In this document: piece by piece, positions 1 through 8,419 of the stretch | Numbering within the stretch: position 1 is the first letter of the stretch | Layout of the letters: every line of letters begins with the position of its first letter | Assembly: GCA_012719545.1 (NCBI GenBank) | Contig: JAAYAD010000007.1 | Coordinates: forward strand, 1-50,289 | Length of the DNA stretch: 50,289 nucleotides | Source: Clostridiaceae bacterium | Lineage (GTDB): Bacteria > Bacillota > Clostridia > DSM-8532 | Direction: 5' to 3' | Made by a program: the position numbers and the translations under genes | The notes under the pieces: model-generated | What the model was told of the DNA's origin: nothing | Databases searched by the model: none | Seen by the model: only the letters and a program-made list of their open reading frames with translations

Positions 1-38
1 AAAAGTTCCTCGGTTATTGTAATATTAAACTGAGCCAT
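1..38 (-). CDS. Transposase N-terminus (partial, runs off the left edge)
   Basis: Only 12 codons are visible, reading MAQFNITITEEL on the minus strand. They are preceded by GAGGAGG about seven bases upstream of the ATG. The opening resembles IS256-family transposases, which often begin M(A/T)QFN followed by a short beta-strand-like stretch and EL. With so few residues the family call rests mostly on the adjoining inverted-repeat-like end. Confidence 0.5.
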   Translation of the reverse strand, partial: MAQFNITITEEL

Positions 39-140
39 GGTTCATCCTCCTCGGTTTGGTATTTGTTGGGCAACTTATATTTTAACCGAGGTGTGAGCTT
101 TGGCTCAACTTCTTTTTACACCATTATATAGACTTAATCC
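1..140 (-). mobile_element. End of an insertion sequence, probably IS256 (mutator) family, cut by the window edge
   Basis: The stretch carries the first codons of a minus-strand gene (start codon at 36-38) with a strong GAGGAGG ribosome site, and about 100 bases of non-coding DNA outside it. Near 99-140, read on the minus strand, the sequence contains TATATAATGGTGTAAAAAG, which resembles the terminal inverted repeats of IS256-family elements (core GTGTAAA). A transposase start about 100 bases inside the end also fits that family. The other end and any target duplication lie outside the window, so the exact boundary is uncertain. Confidence 0.55.
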
Positions 141-297
141 ATATAAAAACAAGGGTAAGTTATTATTAGAAAACAGATTAAACATAATGTGAAGATAATA
201 AAATATATTGGTTAAGCCTTGTATAGGATTAAACAAATGTCTTAAATAAACTAAATAAGCTTTCCATAAAAGGTTAAAAGAAAGGAGAAAGAAAGAT

Positions 298-855
298 ATG
301 AATAAAAAAATAGCTATGATTAACGGCTCCCTTAGAAAAGGTTCATTTAATCAGACAATTTTGGAGTATATAAAATCAGGGCTTGAAGCAAAAGGCTATG
401 AAGTTACACAGCTTGATATATCTAAATTGCCATTAATGAATCAGGATATTGAATTCCCTGCCCCGGAATCTGTTTCAGCTATTCGTGAAGAAGTAAAAAA
501 ATCAGTTGCCCTTTGGATTGTAACACCTGAATATAATGGGAGTGTTCCTGCTCCTCTTAAGAATGTGCTGGACTGGATTTCCCGCCCCGTAGATCCTGAT
601 GTACCCGGCGCTCCTGACTTTGTAAACGGAAAACTGGTTGCAATAAGCGGAGCGGCAGGCCGCTCAGGAGCATCACTGGTACTGGCAGAATTAAAGGGCT
701 TACTACAGCGTATGGCAATGAAGCCATTGGAGCATACGGCTGGTATTTCGCTTCCAATGGAAGCTTATGAAACCGGAAAACTGATATTGTCGGATGAGCA
801 TAAAAAATTATTTGACGAGCAAATCAATAAGTTTATAGAAGCATTAAATAATTAG
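298..855 (+). CDS. NADPH-dependent FMN reductase / flavodoxin-like quinone reductase
   Basis: A 185-residue protein of the NADPH-dependent FMN reductase family, flavodoxin fold, cytosolic. The N-terminus INGSLRKGSFNQ is the phosphate-binding loop for FMN (usual form GSxRxxSxN), and TPEYNGSVPAPLKNVLDW (about residues 76-93) is the family signature that cradles the isoalloxazine ring. It transfers electrons from NAD(P)H to flavin or quinones; the physiological substrate cannot be read from sequence. Length is normal for the family. It has an AAGGAG ribosome site about ten bases upstream. It stands alone between an insertion-sequence end and a bidirectional terminator, so it is probably monocistronic. 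Confidence 0.9.
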   Translation: MNKKIAMINGSLRKGSFNQTILEYIKSGLEAKGYEVTQLDISKLPLMNQDIEFPAPESVSAIREEVKKSVALWIVTPEYNGSVPAPLKNVLDWISRPVDPDVPGAPDFVNGKLVAISGAAGRSGASLVLAELKGLLQRMAMKPLEHTAGISLPMEAYETGKLILSDEHKKLFDEQINKFIEALNN

Positions 856-894
856 TAAAGTCAATAGAAAATATAAATTGCAAAGTAGCCAATA

Positions 895-937
895 AACTAA
901 GGTGTTATTTCTTATATTTAGAAATAACACCTTAGTT
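895..937. terminator. Bidirectional hairpin terminator between the FMN reductase gene and ppdK
   Basis: Perfect 17-bp inverted repeat: AACTAAGGTGTTATTTC at 895-911 pairs with 921-937 around a 9-base loop. It sits between two convergent genes, as expected of a shared terminator. The arms are AT-rich at their ends but no long T-run follows. Confidence 0.75.
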
Positions 938-984
938 ATTCTGATTAAATCCTACCAAACCATTGATTTATAAGGATTTTCCCA

Positions 985-3612
985 TTATTTCTTGTTCTTT
1001 ATTGCTGCCTGAGCGGCTGCAAGCCTTGCAATAGGAACTCTGAAGGGTGAGCATGATACGTAGTTTAATCCAACTCTGTGGCAGAACTCAACAGATGAAG
1101 GATCTCCGCCGTGCTCGCCGCAGATTCCGAGCTTGATATCAGGACGTGTCTTTCGTCCAAGAGTAGCAGCCATTTCAACAAGCTTTCCTACGCCAGTCTG
1201 ATCAAGTTTTGCAAAAGGATCTGATTCATAAATCTTCTTGGCGTAGTAGTCCTCAAGGAACTTGCCTGCGTCATCGCGGGAGAAGCCAAATGTCATCTGG
1301 GTAAGGTCATTGGTTCCGAATGAGAAGAACTCTGCTTCCTTGGCAATCTCGTCTGCTGTAAGTGCAGCCCTTGGGATTTCAATCATGGTTCCTACTTTAT
1401 ATTCAAGCTTGACGCCTGATTTAGCTATGATTTCATCAGCTGTCTTTACAACAACTTCCTTAACAAACTTGAGCTCTTTTACGTCGCCTACAAGAGGAAT
1501 CATGATTTCAGGAACTACGTTCATTCCTTCTTTATTTACATTGATGGCAGCCTCAATAACGGCTCTGGTCTGCATTTCTGCTATTTCAGGATAAGAAACT
1601 GCAAGACGGCATCCGCGGTGCCCCATCATGGGGTTAAACTCATGGAGGCTGTCAACAACAGCTTTAAGGTCTTCAAAGCTCATGCCCATTTCCTGTGCCA
1701 GAGCTCTTATATCCTCGTCTTCCTGAGGCAGGAATTCATGAAGCGGTGGATCCAGGTAGCGGATAGTAACCGGATGACCCTTCATTTCACGGAACAGGCC
1801 CTCAAAGTCAGCTCTCTGCATGGGAAGAAGCTTATCCAGAGCTTTTCTTCTCTGTTCTTCGGTGCGGGATACTATCATCTCACGCATAGCCTTGATTCTG
1901 TCAGCTTCGAAGAACATATGCTCTGTACGGCAGAGTCCTATACCTTCTGCGCCAAACTTAAAGGCCTGGGCAGCATCTGCGGGAGTATCCGCATTGGCTC
2001 TAACCTTAAGGGTACGGATCTCATCAGCCCACTGCATTAATGTTCCAAAATAACCTGTCAATTCAGGTTCAACAGTGGGAAGCTTTCCGGCATAAACATT
2101 ACCTGTTGATCCATCAAGGGAGATCCAGTCGCCTTCCTTGTATACATTGCCTTCTTTATCTGTGAAGATCTTTTTCTCTTCATCAATCTTAATTTCGCCG
2201 CATCCTGCAACACAGCACCTTCCCATACCGCGGGCAACAACTGCTGCGTGGGATGTCATACCTCCGCGGGATGTGAGTATACCCTGGGATACATGCATAC
2301 CTTCAATATCTTCGGGAGATGTTTCAACACGAACAAGGATAACCTGTTTTTCACCCTTTTCATAAGCGGCAGCAGCTTCATCAGCAGTAAAGTATATCTT
2401 ACCGGTTGCAGCTCCTGGAGAAGCAGGAAGTCCTTTTGCAATGGGTTTTGCTTCTTTTAAGGCCTTAGTTTCAAAATTGGGATGGAGAAGTGAATCAAGC
2501 TGCTTGGGCTCAACCTTTAAAATTGCCTCTTCCTTGGTAATCAGGCCTTCGTTTACAAGATCAACGGCAATCTTAAGGGCAGCCTGAGCGGTACGCTTTC
2601 CGTTTCTGGTCTGGAGCATGAAAAGTTTACCGCGTTCAATGGTAAATTCCATGTCCTGCATGTCACGATAATGCTTTTCAAGTATTTCAGCTATCTTAAC
2701 AAACTGCTCATATGCCTGTGGATTGGTTTCCTTAAGCATGTCTATGGACTGGGGAGTACGTATACCTGCAACAACGTCCTCACCCTGAGCATTCATAAGG
2801 AACTCACCGTAGAGCTTCTTCTCACCAGTTGAAGGATTGCGGGTAAAGGCAACACCTGTACCGGAATCGTCGCCCATATTTCCGTAAACCATTTCCTGAA
2901 CGTTTACAGCGGTACCCCAGTCACTGGGAATATCGTTCATGCGGCGATAGTAAATTGCTCTGGGGTTGTCCCAGGAACGGAAAACAGCCTTAACAGCTTC
3001 CAGAAGCTGAACTTTGGGATCCTGCGGGAATTCTTCGCCCTTTTCCTTCTTATACAGTTCAAGGAATTGACCAACAAGTTTTTCAAGGTCGTTCGCATCA
3101 AGTTCAGTATCAAGCTTGACGCCCTTCTCTTCTTTCATTTTCTCAAGAAGGTGCTCAAACTTGTTCTTTTCGATGCCCATAACAACATCGCTGAACATCT
3201 GGATGAATCTTCTGTAGCTGTCGTATGCAAAGCGCCTGTTATTTGTTAATTTCGCAAGACCCTCGACAACCTCATTATTAAGTCCCAAATTCAAAATAGT
3301 GTCCATCATGCCGGGCATTGAAGCTCTGGCTCCTGAACGAACAGAAACAAGCAATGGATTTTCAGGATTTCCAAACTGTTTTTCTACTATCTTTTCCAGC
3401 TTGGAGAGATATTCATAAATCTGATCTTCAATATCTTTTGCAATTTTCTTGCCATCGGCATAATAGCGGGTACAAGCGTCTGTAGTTACGGTAAAGCCTC
3501 TTGGAACAGGCAGTCCAAGCCCGGTCATTTCCGCAAGATTGGCACCCTTTCCCCCCAAAAGCTCTCTCATGGAAGCATTTCCTTCACTAAAGAGATAAAC
3601 GTATTTTGCCAT
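985..3612 (-). CDS. ppdK: Pyruvate, phosphate dikinase
   Basis: An 875-residue PPDK that interconverts pyruvate + ATP + Pi and PEP + AMP + PPi in the cytosol. Domains in order: N-terminal ATP-grasp nucleotide-binding domain (GGKGANLAEM near residue 21), central phosphohistidine domain with GGMTSHAAVVARGMG, where His455 carries the phosphate, and C-terminal PEP/pyruvate TIM barrel ending with CGEHGGDPSS, whose Cys and Asp/Glu residues serve in catalysis. Length matches the 870-880 norm. An AGGAGG ribosome site precedes the ATG. In thermophilic cellulolytic clostridia this enzyme takes part in PPi-linked glycolysis and can stand in for pyruvate kinase. A short inverted repeat (3646-3653/3661-3668) lies in its leader. 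Confidence 0.97.
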   Translation of the reverse strand: MAKYVYLFSEGNASMRELLGGKGANLAEMTGLGLPVPRGFTVTTDACTRYYADGKKIAKDIEDQIYEYLSKLEKIVEKQFGNPENPLLVSVRSGARASMPGMMDTILNLGLNNEVVEGLAKLTNNRRFAYDSYRRFIQMFSDVVMGIEKNKFEHLLEKMKEEKGVKLDTELDANDLEKLVGQFLELYKKEKGEEFPQDPKVQLLEAVKAVFRSWDNPRAIYYRRMNDIPSDWGTAVNVQEMVYGNMGDDSGTGVAFTRNPSTGEKKLYGEFLMNAQGEDVVAGIRTPQSIDMLKETNPQAYEQFVKIAEILEKHYRDMQDMEFTIERGKLFMLQTRNGKRTAQAALKIAVDLVNEGLITKEEAILKVEPKQLDSLLHPNFETKALKEAKPIAKGLPASPGAATGKIYFTADEAAAAYEKGEKQVILVRVETSPEDIEGMHVSQGILTSRGGMTSHAAVVARGMGRCCVAGCGEIKIDEEKKIFTDKEGNVYKEGDWISLDGSTGNVYAGKLPTVEPELTGYFGTLMQWADEIRTLKVRANADTPADAAQAFKFGAEGIGLCRTEHMFFEADRIKAMREMIVSRTEEQRRKALDKLLPMQRADFEGLFREMKGHPVTIRYLDPPLHEFLPQEDEDIRALAQEMGMSFEDLKAVVDSLHEFNPMMGHRGCRLAVSYPEIAEMQTRAVIEAAINVNKEGMNVVPEIMIPLVGDVKELKFVKEVVVKTADEIIAKSGVKLEYKVGTMIEIPRAALTADEIAKEAEFFSFGTNDLTQMTFGFSRDDAGKFLEDYYAKKIYESDPFAKLDQTGVGKLVEMAATLGRKTRPDIKLGICGEHGGDPSSVEFCHRVGLNYVSCSPFRVPIARLAAAQAAIKNKK

Positions 3613-3645
3613 TAGATTCCTACCTCCTAAGTAAATATAAAATAA

Positions 3646-3668
3646 TTAAGAAGCTGAACACTTCTTAA
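3646..3668 (-). terminator. Small hairpin between glyS and ppdK
   Basis: Arms TTAAGAAG (3646-3653) and CTTCTTAA (3661-3668), 7-base loop, followed on the minus strand by TTATTTT. It could end transcription from glyS or sit in the ppdK leader. Only 8 bp and A/T-rich, so weak. Confidence 0.35.
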
Positions 3669-3773
3669 ATAATTTATCAATTTCAGCTTAACAAATCTAA
3701 CTGTCAGAAGGTTTAGTGTTCATGGACTTACCAAAAATCAAATCAAAAATACAAGCAACTATTAGCAAAAAAT

Positions 3774-5162
3774 TTAAAATGCAATTCTTTCTTTTAAGTA
3801 CTCTTTCAGATCAGCAATAGGAATTCTGACCTGCTGCATTGAATCGCGTTCACGCACTGTTACGCATTTGTCTTCCATGGAGTCAAAGTCGAATGTTATG
3901 CAGAATGGTGTTCCAATTTCATCCTGTCTTCTGTAGCGTTTGCCTATGGAACCTGTCTCGTCAAACTCGCATACAAATTCACGGCACAAATCTTCATATA
4001 TCTTGTACGCCTCATCGGAAAGCTTCTTGGAGAGCGGGAGAACAGCAGCCTTAACAGGAGCAAGGGCAGGATGAAGTCTTAATACCACTCTTATGTCGTT
4101 CTCACCAACCTCTTCCTCATCATAAGCATCGCAGAGGAAGGCCAGAGCCACACGGTCAGCTCCCAATGAAGGTTCAATACAATATGGGATGTATTTTTCA
4201 TTCTTGATTGGGTCAAAATAGGAAAGGTCTTCTTTGGCATGCTCCATATGCTGCCTTAAGTCAAAGTCTGTACGATCGGCAATGCCCCATAATTCACCCC
4301 AGCCAAAGGGGAATTTGTACTCAATGTCTGTGGTGGCATTGCTGTAATGGGACAACTCTTCCTTGGAATGGTCACGAAGCCTCATGTTTTCTTCCTTCAT
4401 GCCAAGCTCCAGAAGCCAGTTTTTGCAGAAATTCTTCCAGTATTCAAACCATTCAAGGTCAGTTCCCGGTTCACAGAAAAATTCAAGCTCCATCTGCTCA
4501 AATTCTCTGGTTCTGAATGTGAAATTACCGGGTGTTATCTCATTTCTGAAGGATTTACCTATCTGTCCGATACCGAATGGGATCTTCTTGCGAGTTGTTC
4601 TTTGAACATTTTTGAAGTTTACGAATATTCCCTGGGCAGTCTCGGGGCGCAAGTATATTTCATTTTTGGAATCCTCGGTGACTCCCTGGAATGTCTTAAA
4701 CATAAGATTGAATTTTCTGATATCAGTAAAATCATGACCGCCGCAATCGGGGCATGGAATCTTCTTTTCCTTGATATAAGCAGTCATTTCCTCATTGGAC
4801 ATTCCGTCCACTTTCATATCTATTCCGGCTGAAGCGTTATACTCTTCTATGATTTTATCCGCCCTGTGTCTGGTTTTGCAAATCCTGCAGTCAATCAGGG
4901 GATCGGAGAATCCGCCCACATGGCCTGAAGCAACCCATACCTGGGGATTCATAAGAATGGCACAGTCCACGCCTACATTATATGGGCTTTCCTGTATGAA
5001 CTTTTTCCACCAGGCTCTTTTAACATTATTCTTGAATTCTACGCCCAAAGGACCATAATCCCAGGTGTTTGCAAGTCCGTCATAAATTTCTGAGCCCTGA
5101 AAAATGAATCCCCGGTTCTTGCACAGAGCCACTATTTTTTCCATTGTCTTTTCAAACTGCAT
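3774..5162 (-). CDS. glyS: Glycine--tRNA ligase, homodimeric class II type
   Basis: A 462-residue single-chain glycyl-tRNA synthetase (the alpha2 type, also called GlyQS), charging tRNA-Gly in the cytosol. Visible class II motifs include motif 2 around FRNEITPG with [12 protein letters not shown] just after it, and the upstream [10 protein letters not shown] and [10 protein letters not shown] blocks typical of the eukaryote-like enzyme. A zinc-type cysteine set (CRIC...CPDC) lies near residues 90-145. The C-terminal anticodon-binding domain begins near [18 protein letters not shown] ribosome site precedes the ATG. It is the last gene of a long minus-strand run; rpoZ lies 23 bases upstream. 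Confidence 0.96.
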   Translation of the reverse strand: MQFEKTMEKIVALCKNRGFIFQGSEIYDGLANTWDYGPLGVEFKNNVKRAWWKKFIQESPYNVGVDCAILMNPQVWVASGHVGGFSDPLIDCRICKTRHRADKIIEEYNASAGIDMKVDGMSNEEMTAYIKEKKIPCPDCGGHDFTDIRKFNLMFKTFQGVTEDSKNEIYLRPETAQGIFVNFKNVQRTTRKKIPFGIGQIGKSFRNEITPGNFTFRTREFEQMELEFFCEPGTDLEWFEYWKNFCKNWLLELGMKEENMRLRDHSKEELSHYSNATTDIEYKFPFGWGELWGIADRTDFDLRQHMEHAKEDLSYFDPIKNEKYIPYCIEPSLGADRVALAFLCDAYDEEEVGENDIRVVLRLHPALAPVKAAVLPLSKKLSDEAYKIYEDLCREFVCEFDETGSIGKRYRRQDEIGTPFCITFDFDSMEDKCVTVRERDSMQQVRIPIADLKEYLKERIAF

Positions 5163-5185
5163 TGATGCTCCTCCTCTTGCCTTAC

Positions 5186-5437
5186 CTATTCTTCATTGGT
5201 GTTCAATGAGGTTTCCACCAGGTTTTCTTTGGTAGGCGCCTGTTTTTGTATCCTGTGGTAAGTTACCTTTCCCTCATTAATCTCATGCATTGCAATAGTT
5301 ACATCCTTGGTTGAGTCGATATTAATAAGCTGGGGCTCTCCGTTTGTAAGGGCACGTGCACGCTTAGCCGCCAGTATAACAAGGGTATAACGGCTGTCAA
5401 CCTTTTTCAGCATTGAAGATATTGGGGGATAAATCAT
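5186..5437 (-). CDS. rpoZ: RNA polymerase omega subunit
   Basis: An 83-residue omega subunit, which wraps the beta-prime C-terminus and aids RNA polymerase assembly. The recognisable core is [23 protein letters not shown], read here from about residue 8 (DSRYTLV...AKRAR is the family signature), followed by an acidic region. It has a TAAGGAGT ribosome site and lies 16 bases after gmk, an arrangement (gmk-rpoZ) common across bacteria. Its length is typical of clostridial omega. Confidence 0.93.
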   Translation of the reverse strand: MIYPPISSMLKKVDSRYTLVILAAKRARALTNGEPQLINIDSTKDVTIAMHEINEGKVTYHRIQKQAPTKENLVETSLNTNEE

Positions 5438-5453
5438 ACCTAAGCTTCACTCC

Positions 5454-6059
5454 TTAAATGTTCTTAAACTTTTCTATAATCTCATTGTTTCTTCTGGTTT
5501 TCATCCGCTCGGCCTCTACAATTGAGGTAAAGCGGCTTACTGCCTTCTCCAGCGTATCATTAAGTATTACGTAATCATACTTTTCAATGAGACTGAATTC
5601 TTCCTTTGCTCTTTTAAGCCTTCTTTGTATAGCCTCCTCATTTTCAGTGGCTCTTCCCCTCAGCCGATTTTCAAGCTCCTGAAAATCAGGAGGTATAATA
5701 AAGCAAAGAACACAATCCGGGAACATTTTTCTTACATTGAGCGCACCTTCAACCTCTATTTCAAGGATTACAACGTTCCCTTTTTCAATCTCGCTTAATA
5801 CAAAATCCTTGGGTGTGCCGTAATAATTTCCGCAATACTCAACCCATTCTATAAGTTTATTATTATTTATCATTTCTTCAAACTGTTCCCTGGTTTTGAA
5901 GAAATAATTTACGCCTTCAATTTCATTGGGCCTTGGCGGCCTTGAAGTAGCCGAAATAGATAACACGATGCAGTTCATTGTTTCCATAGCCTTTCTGACA
6001 ATGCAGCCTTTACCTACACCGGCAGGGCCCGAAACAACTACCAGAAGGCCCGGCTTCAT
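5454..6059 (-). CDS. gmk: Guanylate kinase
   Basis: A 201-residue kinase phosphorylating GMP to GDP with ATP; cytosolic nucleotide metabolism. The P-loop GPAGVGKG is near residue 10. Gly replaces the usual Ser/Thr after the Lys, as also found in Bacillus-type enzymes, so this is not a defect. The GMP-binding region follows ([17 protein letters not shown], then FF and E residues), and a lid with RLRGRATE lies near residue 130. The ATG overlaps the stop of remA by four bases (ATGA), and GAGGAAA serves as ribosome site, so it is translationally coupled to remA. Confidence 0.96.
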   Translation of the reverse strand: MKPGLLVVVSGPAGVGKGCIVRKAMETMNCIVLSISATSRPPRPNEIEGVNYFFKTREQFEEMINNNKLIEWVEYCGNYYGTPKDFVLSEIEKGNVVILEIEVEGALNVRKMFPDCVLCFIIPPDFQELENRLRGRATENEEAIQRRLKRAKEEFSLIEKYDYVILNDTLEKAVSRFTSIVEAERMKTRRNNEIIEKFKNI

Positions 6060-6361
6060 ACAATTTCCTCCTGTTCCTGTTCTTGTTCCACTTCCAGATC
6101 GCTAATAATGTCAGCATTGCTGCTGTCCTGATCATCTATTCTGTGAGCCAGCGTTTCAGGCTGGAGGGCCGACAGCACCACATGATAGCTGTCCGTTATA
6201 ATAACGGCACGGGTACGCCTTCCGTAAGTTGCATCTATCAATACTCCCCTCTCGCGTCCTTCCTGAATTATGCGCTTTATAGGCGCCGATTCAGGACTGA
6301 CAATGGCCACTATTTTCTGGGCTGATACCATATTCCCAAAACCGACATTGATTAGCTTCAT
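6056..6361 (-). CDS. remA: RemA/DUF370 family regulator
   Basis: A 101-residue protein of the RemA (YlzA, DUF370) family. In Bacillus subtilis RemA is a DNA-binding activator of extracellular-matrix and osmoprotection genes. The conserved N-terminal block [14 protein letters not shown] and the basic [15 protein letters not shown] segment are clear. The C-terminal tail is rich in Glu/Gln and longer than in some homologues. A GGAGG ribosome site lies seven bases before the ATG. The neighbourhood yicC-remA-gmk-rpoZ is conserved in Firmicutes. That it controls matrix genes in this organism is inference only. Confidence 0.9.
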   Translation of the reverse strand: MKLINVGFGNMVSAQKIVAIVSPESAPIKRIIQEGRERGVLIDATYGRRTRAVIITDSYHVVLSALQPETLAHRIDDQDSSNADIISDLEVEQEQEQEEIV

Positions 6362-6382
6362 AAATTGCCCTCCGTAAGGCTA

Positions 6383-7258
6383 TTACTCGATATTCTGAAT
6401 TTGTTCACGCAGTTTTTCAATTTCACTCTTAAGTTCAACAACATTTTTGGTTATTTCAAGATCACCGGCCTTTGACCCTATAGTGTTAACCTCACGGTTC
6501 ATCTCCTGGATTAAAAAGTCGGCTTTCTTTCCTACAGGGCTTCCCTGGTTCAGCATATCCCTCATCTGGGCAATATGGCTGCTGAGTCTTACCAGTTCCT
6601 CGTCAATGTTGCATTTGTCGGCAAAAAGAGCAACCTCGGCAGCAATCCGCGCAGGATCCACTCTCTGAATGTCAATAAGCTCAGAGAGCCTGCTCTCAAG
6701 CTTTTCTTTATATTCTTTTACAACCAGAGGGGCCTTTTGCCGGATTTTCTCAGTAAACTCTTCAATTACGGATAGATTTGCCAAAAGGCTGTCCTTAAGC
6801 TTTTCGCCCTCCTTGGCTCTCATCTCCAGCAAAACATCTATTGCCTGATTAATTGCTTTATCAAGTACCTGCCCGATATACTCATCGTTATCCTGTTTTT
6901 CAACCTTAAGTATATCAGGAAAACGCACAAGGGAAGATACGGATATATCATCCCTCAATCCAAGGCTGTCCGCAATTCTTTTAAGCGCATCGCAATATGC
7001 CTTGGCCAGTTTTTCATCCAGCAAAACCTGAAGTGATTGGGAAGATTTGTTGTCGTAATTTATGTATACATCAATCTTGCCTCTCTGAATTCTGCTGGTT
7101 ATGATGGAACGCACGCGATCCTCAAAAGAGGAAATTTGCTTTGGAATTCTTAAAAATATATCGGTATATCTGTGATTTACTGTTTTTATTTCTACGGTAA
7201 AAGTAATATCGTTTTCTGTATATTCGCAATGGCCGAAGCCAGTCATACTTCTAAGCAT
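6383..7258 (-). CDS. yicC: YicC-family endoribonuclease
   Basis: A 291-residue member of the YicC/YloC family, now known to include endoribonucleases acting in RNA turnover. It begins with the signature MLRSMTGFG, followed by the VEIKTVNHRY block. The C-terminal DUF1732 part holds QEMNREVNTIGSKA near residue 250, the most conserved piece of the family. Long helices in the middle suggest a coiled coil. A possible AAGGAG ribosome site is about 14 bases upstream, longer than usual. It lies 25 bases after the cheY-like gene and 21 before remA. Confidence 0.93.
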   Translation of the reverse strand: MLRSMTGFGHCEYTENDITFTVEIKTVNHRYTDIFLRIPKQISSFEDRVRSIITSRIQRGKIDVYINYDNKSSQSLQVLLDEKLAKAYCDALKRIADSLGLRDDISVSSLVRFPDILKVEKQDNDEYIGQVLDKAINQAIDVLLEMRAKEGEKLKDSLLANLSVIEEFTEKIRQKAPLVVKEYKEKLESRLSELIDIQRVDPARIAAEVALFADKCNIDEELVRLSSHIAQMRDMLNQGSPVGKKADFLIQEMNREVNTIGSKAGDLEITKNVVELKSEIEKLREQIQNIE

Positions 7259-7283
7259 TATATTAACTTGTACTCCTTACGTA

Positions 7284-7673
7284 TCAATATTGATGGTCTT
7301 TGTATTTACCAAGCACATTATCTATGGCTTCATAGACCCTTGATTTGTCAAAAGGCTTTAATATAAAATCCCTGGCCCCCTGCCTCAAAGCCTCAATAAC
7401 CATTGATTTCTGCCCCATGGCCGAAACCATTATGATCTTTGTATTGGGACTAACTTTGAGAATTTCAGGAACTGCCCTTATTCCATCCATTTCAGGCATG
7501 GTAATGTCCAGAGTCATAATATCAGGCTGTAATTCCTGTGCAAGTTTAATGGCTTCCAAGCCGTTGGAGGCTTCACCAACAACCTCATAGTCATCTGACT
7601 GTTCTATAACTTTTCTAAGCAGTGTGCGCATAAAAGCTGCATCATCGGTGATAACAAAGGTTGTTTTATTCAT
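7284..7673 (-). CDS. CheY-like single-domain response regulator
   Basis: A 129-residue receiver domain with no output domain. It has the acidic pair Asp10-Asp11, phospho-acceptor Asp56 in TLDITMPEMDG, Ser84 in MVSAMG and Lys106 in ILKPF, so all catalytic receiver residues are present. Single-domain receivers of this kind act as diffusible signals, CheY at the flagellar switch being the best known. No flagellar or kinase gene is adjacent; its ATG overlaps the rsmE stop (TAATG), and yicC follows. A degenerate CheA-like gene (14451) and a CheX-like phosphatase (26773) are elsewhere in the window and could be partners. The exact role is unknown. Confidence 0.9.
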   Translation of the reverse strand: MNKTTFVITDDAAFMRTLLRKVIEQSDDYEVVGEASNGLEAIKLAQELQPDIMTLDITMPEMDGIRAVPEILKVSPNTKIIMVSAMGQKSMVIEALRQGARDFILKPFDKSRVYEAIDNVLGKYKDHQY

Positions 7674-8419
7674 TACTGGAGTTCACCCATCTCATACATG
7701 ATTATTGAAACTACAGAAATCGCAGCTGTTTCCGTACGCAAGATCCTTTTGCCAAGTCCGGCTATATCAAAACCTTTTTGTTGACATTTTCCAACCTCTG
7801 CGGCAGAAAATCCCCCTTCTGCACCCACAAACAGCGCAATGTCTCTGATCTTATTAATAGTATAACATTTCAATAATTCTTTCAAACATTTTTTTTCCTC
7901 GTTCTCATACAGAACAACTGTCGCACCGCAACTTTCAGCAAGATTTACTGCCTCAGAAAAGCTGACAGGTTTCATTACCTCGGGTATATAAGCTCTTTTG
8001 CATTGCTTGGCTGCTTCCGCAGCTATTCTGGACCAGCGTTCGGCCTTCTTTTCTCTGGCCTTTTCGTCCAGCTTTACCACGGTTCTTTCGGTAATGACAG
8101 GAACAATCCTGAAGATTCCCAATTCAACGGCTTTCTGGATAATTAGCTCCATTTTTTCACCCTTGGGCAGCCCCTGAAATAAAGTGACCTTTGTATTGGG
8201 TTCTGTTTCGGGTGAAAAGGAGGAAATAATTTTTGCAAGGGCTTTATTTTTATCAACGTCAATAAGCTCTGCCTCATATTCCAGTCCGTTTCCGTCAAAC
8301 ACTCGGATTATGTCCCCCGCACCAAGGCGCAAAACCTGCCTTAAATGCTTCAGGTCTTCATCTTCAAGAGTTACATATCCATTATTGACATTCCCCGGCT
8401 TGACAATAAACCTATGCAC
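7673..8419 (-). CDS. rsmE: 16S rRNA m3U1498 methyltransferase
   Basis: A SPOUT-family methyltransferase that N3-methylates U1498 of 16S rRNA. The N-terminal PUA-like RNA-binding part starts HRFIVKPGN, and the C-terminal knotted SAM domain carries ALFVGAEGGFSAAEV and LGKRILRTETAAIS, both family signatures. I place the start at a GTG at 8417-8419 because homologues begin with (M/V)HRF. The next upstream ATG (8443) would add eight residues lying wholly inside prmA without a good ribosome site. The gene overlaps the prmA stop by eight bases and runs into the cheY-like gene, so translation is probably coupled. About 248 residues, normal for RsmE. Confidence 0.93.
   Translation of the reverse strand: MHRFIVKPGNVNNGYVTLEDEDLKHLRQVLRLGAGDIIRVFDGNGLEYEAELIDVDKNKALAKIISSFSPETEPNTKVTLFQGLPKGEKMELIIQKAVELGIFRIVPVITERTVVKLDEKAREKKAERWSRIAAEAAKQCKRAYIPEVMKPVSFSEAVNLAESCGATVVLYENEEKKCLKELLKCYTINKIRDIALFVGAEGGFSAAEVGKCQQKGFDIAGLGKRILRTETAAISVVSIIMYEMGELQ

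Noticed and set aside
4347..4832. 161-codon open frame opposite glyS
   Set aside because: Antisense to the conserved catalytic core of glyS with no ribosome site or recognisable motif.
5454..6059. Guanylate kinase with a broken P-loop (GKG instead of GKS/T)
   Set aside because: The same Gly occurs in Bacillus-type guanylate kinases, so it is a normal variant.
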